Below are positions 5,549 to 9,558 of a stretch of DNA of 9,558 bases, piece by piece. Source of the stretch: Bacteroidales bacterium (GTDB taxonomy: Bacteria > Bacteroidota > Bacteroidia > Bacteroidales > SM23-62); NCBI GenBank assembly GCA_016783865.1, contig JADHVS010000169.1, forward strand, positions 1 to 9,558, written 5' to 3'. The translations under genes and the position numbers were made by a program. The notes under the pieces are model-generated. The model had not been told where the DNA came from. It did not search any database and was given only the letters and a program-made list of their open reading frames with translations. How positions within the stretch are numbered: the stretch's first letter is position 1; the number at the start of each line of letters is the position of its first letter.

Positions 5549-8500
5549 TTAGAAGCTGAAATGAACGCCGACACTCAGAACCCTTGTTGGAGGTGTATCT
5601 ACGGTCCTGAATCCAGTAAGGGCTGCTTCAGGATCGATTCCATCCTCTTTCGCCCACATCCATAAATTGGTGCCTCGCAGATAGAGCCTGATATTATCCA
5701 TATAAATACGTTCTGCAACTGTACCAGGAAGATTATAACTCAATGTAAGATCCTTCAGCCTGACATGATCAGTAGATAAAAGATGGCGGGTTGACCACAG
5801 GTCCGACCTGTTTTCATCCTGGTATAAAGGTCTCGGATTATCAACCTCATCCCCGGGCTCCTTCCAGTAATTATCTTCAACATCTTTAGCCAGGTTAAGG
5901 ATACCTACTCTTCCGCCGTCATGGTGAGAAAAATAGCCGGGATAATCAAACATATTACCTCCGAACGAATAGGTGAACAGGATATCCAGTTCGAGTCCTT
6001 TATATCCAAAGGTATTGCTCAATCCACCGATCATATCCGGGTAAGCTTTGGCCACAATTGACCGTTCAGCTTCGGCATGATTACGTGTGCGGTTATCCGG
6101 TGTATCAGGTGCTTCAGGATCGATCAGGAAATGCCCTAATCCGGATTCGGGATCCACACCCACCCAGGTAGGAAGGTAAAATGAGTACAGGTCTTTGTCT
6201 GAACTATATAAAAACAATGAAAAATCCCCTTCTACAATATCCTCATCGTTGGGTAATTCTGAAACGATAGAATTCTGTGTTGACAAAGTAAAGTCGGTTC
6301 TCCATTTCAAAGTAGACGTAGCAGGCAGGTTTACAGAGTGAAACTCAAAATCAATTCCATTATTCAACAATTTACCTGTATTCTGCCAGGTGGATGCAAA
6401 ACCTGTAATATATGAGATTGGCACATCCAGCAGCAGGCCTTCGGTATTCTTACTATAGTATTCAACAATCAAACTGAATCTTTCAAAGAGTGTCAGGTCA
6501 ACACCAAAATTCATGTTGTTGCTCTTCTCCCATCCCAGCTCCTTGTTACCGGGATTATCAACATATATGGCACTGTTTTCTCCATATCCACCTGCAAGGT
6601 TATACAATGCCATGTGCATGTAATATCCGGGAGGCAGGTTTCCATTGGTACCATAAGAAAATCGGAACTTACCATCGCTCAACCAATTTAAGCCATTCAT
6701 AAATTCCTCGTTGCTGAATCTCCATGCAAAGGAACCCGACCAGAAGGAAGCCCAGCGATTATCAACACCTAAACGGGAAGAACCATCTGTACGGATACTT
6801 GCTGTAACAATATATCTGCCCATAAGATCATAATTCACGTTTGCCAGATATGATAACAGGCCATCACCTGCCAGCATGGAGGAAGCATCATTGGGCTGGC
6901 CGTTGGACAATTCAAAGAGCTTCTCATTGGAATATTGTTGTGCTGTGGCTACGAGGTACTTAAAGGATTTCTTTGAGGCTTCAAATCCTCCTAAGATGCT
7001 CAGGTTGTGAGGACCAACCACCTTATTAAAGCTCAGAATATTCGAGGTGGTAACATCAATATTTGTCGATATATCACGATATCCCAGTCCATTAATTGCC
7101 TCGCCGTCGATGGATTTCGGACTCCAGTATTCCAGGTTCTGAGCCTGCACAAAATCCAGTCCGACAGTAGATTTGAAATTGAAATTTGGTGTAAAACTTA
7201 CCTGTAAGTATCCATTTGTCAGGCTCCGGTATGTACGTGTATCGATGAATTGCAATGACCCATCGAGTAAGTCATCGGGATGGCCGTGTTCAAGAAAAGT
7301 AGCCTCATCATATGTATTGCCGTTTTCGTCGTATTCTGGAGCCGTGGGATTTGAACCCATAAGGATCCCCAGTGGTGATGATATTCCTATTCCCGATACC
7401 TGGTTGGCATGATCACGATAACCTAACTGCCTTGTATTTGAAAGGCTTTGATTAATACCCAGGTTAAGCCACTTGTTAGCCTTGTGATTGATATTCACCC
7501 TTCCCGAATATCTTTTAAAGTCAGAAGCATTCACTATTCCCTCAATATCGCTGTAATTTCCGCTGATAAAGAACTGGGTATTTTCACTTCCGCCTGATGC
7601 AGAAAGCTGGTAATCCTGCTGTTTACCGTTCCTGTAAACAAAATCTCTCCAATCGGTATTATAGACCGGATCCCACGAAGTCCTTAGCGACTCCTGTGTA
7701 CTGGCTATGGTTGACTGGAGGCTGTTAAGCAGTCCCTGGTTTCCATAGTTTGGCTGTCCGTAAAGCAAGTCATTCTGATCTAATATATAATTTTCAATGG
7801 CCAGTCTTTCATACTCGTAGAACGCAGGTCCCGACATCATTTCATACGAGTTGGAAGCCATCGTGGCGACTCCTGCGCTGGCCTTAAAATCGAATTTCGT
7901 TTTCCCTTCCTTACCCTTTTTGGTTGTAATAATCACAACCCCGTTGGCTGCCCTGGATCCATAAAGCGATGCAGCCGATGCATCCTTTAAGACCGTCATG
8001 CTTTCAATGTCATCGGGATTCAGTGTACTGAGGATATTGGATGACTTCTCATAATGCCCCATATTACCCGTTTCCATTGGTATGCCGTCGATGACATATA
8101 AGGGTGAGGTTGAACCGTTAATGGACCCGATACCCCTGATCTGGATCTGACCGGATGATCCCGGATCACCTGTGGATGATGTTACCCGGACACCTGAAAC
8201 TTTACCGGAAAGTGATTTTTCAACCGACTCGGCTCCCGGCACTACCAGCTTCTCGCCGTCAACCACCCTGGCGGAACCGGTATAATCAGATTTCTTTACT
8301 GTCCGGTACGCCACTACCATTACTTCTTCAATGCCAACTACGTCGGGAGCCAGGATCACGTTTATAACTTCCTGGTCGCCAATGGGGATTTCCTGTGTAA
8401 GCAATCCCACAAAGCTGAACGAAAGAATTTCGGCTTCATCCGGGACGGTAACGGTAAAATTACCATCCAGATCGGTAATGGAGCCAATGGTTGTGCCTTT

Positions 8501-8635
8501 CACAATAATAGCGGCTCCTGGCAACCCCAGACCATCTTCTTCCGAGGTTATATTACCTGTGATTACCCTTTGCGCCAATAATCCCTGAAGGGTAATTACA
8601 GCGAGCAGGGTAAATAATATGAAAAATTTTTTCAT
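5549..8635 (-). CDS. SusC/RagA-family TonB-dependent outer-membrane transporter
   Basis: Imports oligosaccharides or peptides through the outer membrane with TonB energy, forming a complex with the SusD-like lipoprotein encoded next. The 1028-residue product has a signal peptide (about 1-21, cut near L-L-A/Q). A carboxypeptidase-regulatory-like beta-sandwich domain follows at about 22-98, then the EEVMVVAYRTVKKSDYTGSA segment (103-122), where SusC proteins usually read VVGYGTQKKxxLTG. The plug domain (about 115-240) contains IQIRGIGSINGSTSPLYVID (164-183) and DIESMTVLKDASAASLYGSR (209-228). A 22-strand barrel should fill the rest, ending in ...VGVHFSF with the usual terminal Phe. The frame is unbroken. 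It has its own promoter-like site at 8684-8714 and is first in a two-gene unit with the SusD-like gene. Confidence 0.97.
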   Translation of the reverse strand: MKKFFILFTLLAVITLQGLLAQRVITGNITSEEDGLGLPGAAIIVKGTTIGSITDLDGNFTVTVPDEAEILSFSFVGLLTQEIPIGDQEVINVILAPDVVGIEEVMVVAYRTVKKSDYTGSARVVDGEKLVVPGAESVEKSLSGKVSGVRVTSSTGDPGSSGQIQIRGIGSINGSTSPLYVIDGIPMETGNMGHYEKSSNILSTLNPDDIESMTVLKDASAASLYGSRAANGVVIITTKKGKEGKTKFDFKASAGVATMASNSYEMMSGPAFYEYERLAIENYILDQNDLLYGQPNYGNQGLLNSLQSTIASTQESLRTSWDPVYNTDWRDFVYRNGKQQDYQLSASGGSENTQFFISGNYSDIEGIVNASDFKRYSGRVNINHKANKWLNLGINQSLSNTRQLGYRDHANQVSGIGISSPLGILMGSNPTAPEYDENGNTYDEATFLEHGHPDDLLDGSLQFIDTRTYRSLTNGYLQVSFTPNFNFKSTVGLDFVQAQNLEYWSPKSIDGEAINGLGYRDISTNIDVTTSNILSFNKVVGPHNLSILGGFEASKKSFKYLVATAQQYSNEKLFELSNGQPNDASSMLAGDGLLSYLANVNYDLMGRYIVTASIRTDGSSRLGVDNRWASFWSGSFAWRFSNEEFMNGLNWLSDGKFRFSYGTNGNLPPGYYMHMALYNLAGGYGENSAIYVDNPGNKELGWEKSNNMNFGVDLTLFERFSLIVEYYSKNTEGLLLDVPISYITGFASTWQNTGKLLNNGIDFEFHSVNLPATSTLKWRTDFTLSTQNSIVSELPNDEDIVEGDFSLFLYSSDKDLYSFYLPTWVGVDPESGLGHFLIDPEAPDTPDNRTRNHAEAERSIVAKAYPDMIGGLSNTFGYKGLELDILFTYSFGGNMFDYPGYFSHHDGGRVGILNLAKDVEDNYWKEPGDEVDNPRPLYQDENRSDLWSTRHLLSTDHVRLKDLTLSYNLPGTVAERIYMDNIRLYLRGTNLWMWAKEDGIDPEAALTGFRTVDTPPTRVLSVGVHFSF

Positions 8636-8683
8636 AGAAAGGTTAATTAAGCGTTGAACTCAATATTATTTAGTCTATCTAAT

Positions 8684-8714
8684 CAAAAATATTAAAAAAT
8701 AGTATGAATAGAAA
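8684..8714 (-). promoter_or_regulatory. Bacteroidota-type promoter for the susC-susD unit
   Basis: On the - strand, TATTTTTG (8691-8684) matches the -7 consensus TAnnTTTG exactly. A TTTC (8714-8711) sits in the -33 place with a 19-base spacer, one base off the consensus TTTG. Transcription would start near 8678, leaving a leader of about 43 bases before the susC ATG. A run of eight C (- strand; G at 8719-8726) starts five bases upstream of the -33 box. Confidence 0.6.
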
Positions 8715-8741
8715 GCTCGGGGGGGGATTTATGTATGAATA
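8702..8741. repeat. Paired 9-bp direct repeat overlapping the susC promoter, with a G8 tract between
   Basis: GTATGAATA occurs at 8702-8710 and again at 8733-8741, 31 bases apart, about three helical turns. The first copy fills part of the promoter spacer and the second lies upstream of the -33 box, with a homopolymer of eight G (8719-8726) between them. Same-face spacing around a promoter is what a dimeric regulator site would look like, but two 9-mers in AT-rich DNA could arise by chance. No regulator gene is in the window. Confidence 0.3.
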
Positions 8742-8784
8742 ATTAAATATGTATTTATGCAGGAGGTGTATGGAGGGGGAATTT

Positions 8785-8845
8785 GTCATTCCGAACTTGA
8801 TTCGGAATCTGAATGATTAAGATACTGAAACAAGTTCAGCATAAC
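8785..8845. repeat. REP-like paired palindrome (two inverted 26-nt units)
   Basis: Two 26-nt arms (8785-8810 and 8820-8845) are inverted copies with 20 of 26 positions matching and a 9-base spacer. Each arm is also a small hairpin by itself: CCGAA/TTCGG around CTTGA on the left, CTGAA/TTCAG around ACAAG on the right. The difference between the arms in the second base pair (C-G versus T-A) keeps pairing in both, which points to selection on structure. The GAACTTG...CAAGTTC core resembles interspersed repeats I recall between genes in many bacteria. It lies between the terminator and the susC promoter; no transposase is nearby. Confidence 0.65.
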
Positions 8846-8854
8846 TGGTAACAT

Positions 8855-8889
8855 AAAAAAAGCCGGCGCATTTGCGCCGGCTTTTTTTT
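8855..8889. terminator. Strong bidirectional intrinsic terminator
   Basis: GCCGGCGC (8862-8869) pairs perfectly with GCGCCGGC (8874-8881) around a four-base ATTT loop. The stem is flanked by seven A on the left (8855-8861) and eight T on the right (8882-8889). Read on the - strand this gives a GC stem followed by a U-run 20-50 bases after the stop of the SusD-like gene at 8908, so it should end that transcript and isolate the downstream susC-susD unit. By symmetry it works on the + strand too. Confidence 0.92.
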
Positions 8890-8907
8890 GAGTAATCTAT
8901 CTTCCTA

Positions 8908-9558
8908 TTAATCGTAGGAACCTTTATCGTCCTGTGGTGTCAAATCCTTTTCGGTTGGGATCGGATTTTTCCTTGTGTGCCACCACATCTGGCTTGTAAT
9001 ACCGCTTGTACTGAACATACTTTCGTTGCTAAGTTCAATTTTTTGATCTGTCTTGGCAGTAGAAAGGTTTTCAGTATTATAGGTTTCTTCCTGCAATGAA
9101 TAAGGAAGACGAACCGGCATTCCCATATCAGGATAATTTGCAGCTTGTAATTCAAATTCAAATGTCCTTGCCGGGAATCCTGTTCTTCTGACCTCGTGCC
9201 ATGCCTGAACACCCTGGCCAAAGATGGCTGCCCATCTTTGTTCGCAGATAAGCTGAGCTCTTTCACCATTGGTGGTTGCAGCGGTCCAGTCTACCAGCGG
9301 ATCAGCAAGGTAGGTTGCATAATCAACAGTCTGAGTAACAGCAGAAATTGTAACCACTTCTATTCCACTCCTGAATGAAGGAGATACAGTACCTCCATCA
9401 GCACATCCCCAGCGTGCCATGGAAGCCTCAACACCGGCTTCATAATGAGACCGGGCCTGGCCCAGGTTATTCTGTCTCAGGTAGTACTCGGCTATGTTGA
9501 ACTCAGTCTCATCATATGTCAATACATAGAGAGGAGCTGTTTCTGTATAAGCAACTTT
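8908..9558 (-). CDS. SusD-like outer-membrane lipoprotein of the SusD_2 type, C-terminal part (5' end beyond the window)
   Basis: The frame is open to the right edge, giving 216 residues that begin KVAYTETAPLYVLTYDETEF. The N-terminus, including any lipobox, is outside the window. Features of the SusD-like_2 group (PF12771) are seen: the edge-proximal YDETEFNIAEYYLRQN helix followed by a Y-x-x-G-V-E-A-S-M segment, an E-Q-R-W-A-A-I-F-G-Q-G-x-Q-A-W-H-E-x-R-R-T-G-F-P block at about 107-129, a M-P-V-R-L-P-Y segment (147-153), and a W-W pair (192-193) near the C-terminus. It differs clearly in type from the complete SusD-like gene in this window, so the two are not recent duplicates. Its SusC partner should lie just beyond the right edge, by the usual gene order. 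The first ATG-like codon within the frame is internal and is not a start. Confidence 0.85.
   Translation of the reverse strand, partial: KVAYTETAPLYVLTYDETEFNIAEYYLRQNNLGQARSHYEAGVEASMARWGCADGGTVSPSFRSGIEVVTISAVTQTVDYATYLADPLVDWTAATTNGERAQLICEQRWAAIFGQGVQAWHEVRRTGFPARTFEFELQAANYPDMGMPVRLPYSLQEETYNTENLSTAKTDQKIELSNESMFSTSGITSQMWWHTRKNPIPTEKDLTPQDDKGSYD

Noticed and set aside
8331..8588. Open frames on the + strand opposite the start of susC
   Set aside because: The protein-level conservation is on the - strand (signal peptide, beta-sandwich domain, plug); no promoter or family match supports the others.

Overview
The window looks like chromosomal DNA of a member of the Bacteroidota. Evidence for this: a complete SusC/SusD-type outer-membrane uptake pair and the end of a second SusD-like gene; AT-rich start regions without clear Shine-Dalgarno sequences; two matches to the Bacteroidota -7 promoter box (TAnnTTTG); and a murein-peptide hydrolase and a short CysN of the kind common in this phylum. 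I cannot name a genus from the sequence.

The left half (60-3911) reads on the + strand. It holds a cytoplasmic-looking NlpC/P60 (C40) peptidase, a repeat-rich spacer with three palindromic elements, a YbjQ-family (DUF74) protein whose stop overlaps the start of a 40-residue single-span membrane protein, and then cysD-cysN. CysD and CysN are the two subunits of ATP sulfurylase, which makes adenylylsulfate (APS) from ATP and sulfate with GTP hydrolysis. No APS kinase or reductase lies in the window.

The right half reads on the - strand. A susC-susD pair (8635 to 4037) is bounded by the end of another SusD-like gene of a different subfamily (8908 to beyond the right edge) and by cysN, which converges on it. 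No glycoside hydrolase, sulfatase or regulator lies next to the pair on the side that is visible, so it looks like a two-gene transport unit with its own promoter near 8684-8714. A strong bidirectional terminator at 8855-8889 separates it from the upstream SusD-like gene.

The least explained material is in the spacers. There is a long inverted array of 9-10 nt units between the convergent cysN and susD genes, a paired REP-like element with a covarying base pair upstream of susC, two copies of a GCCGCAAGC-core hairpin repeat before the YbjQ gene, and a long palindrome with two alternative pairings after the peptidase gene. I see no CRISPR array, tRNA, rRNA, insertion sequence, phage gene or clear new defence system here.
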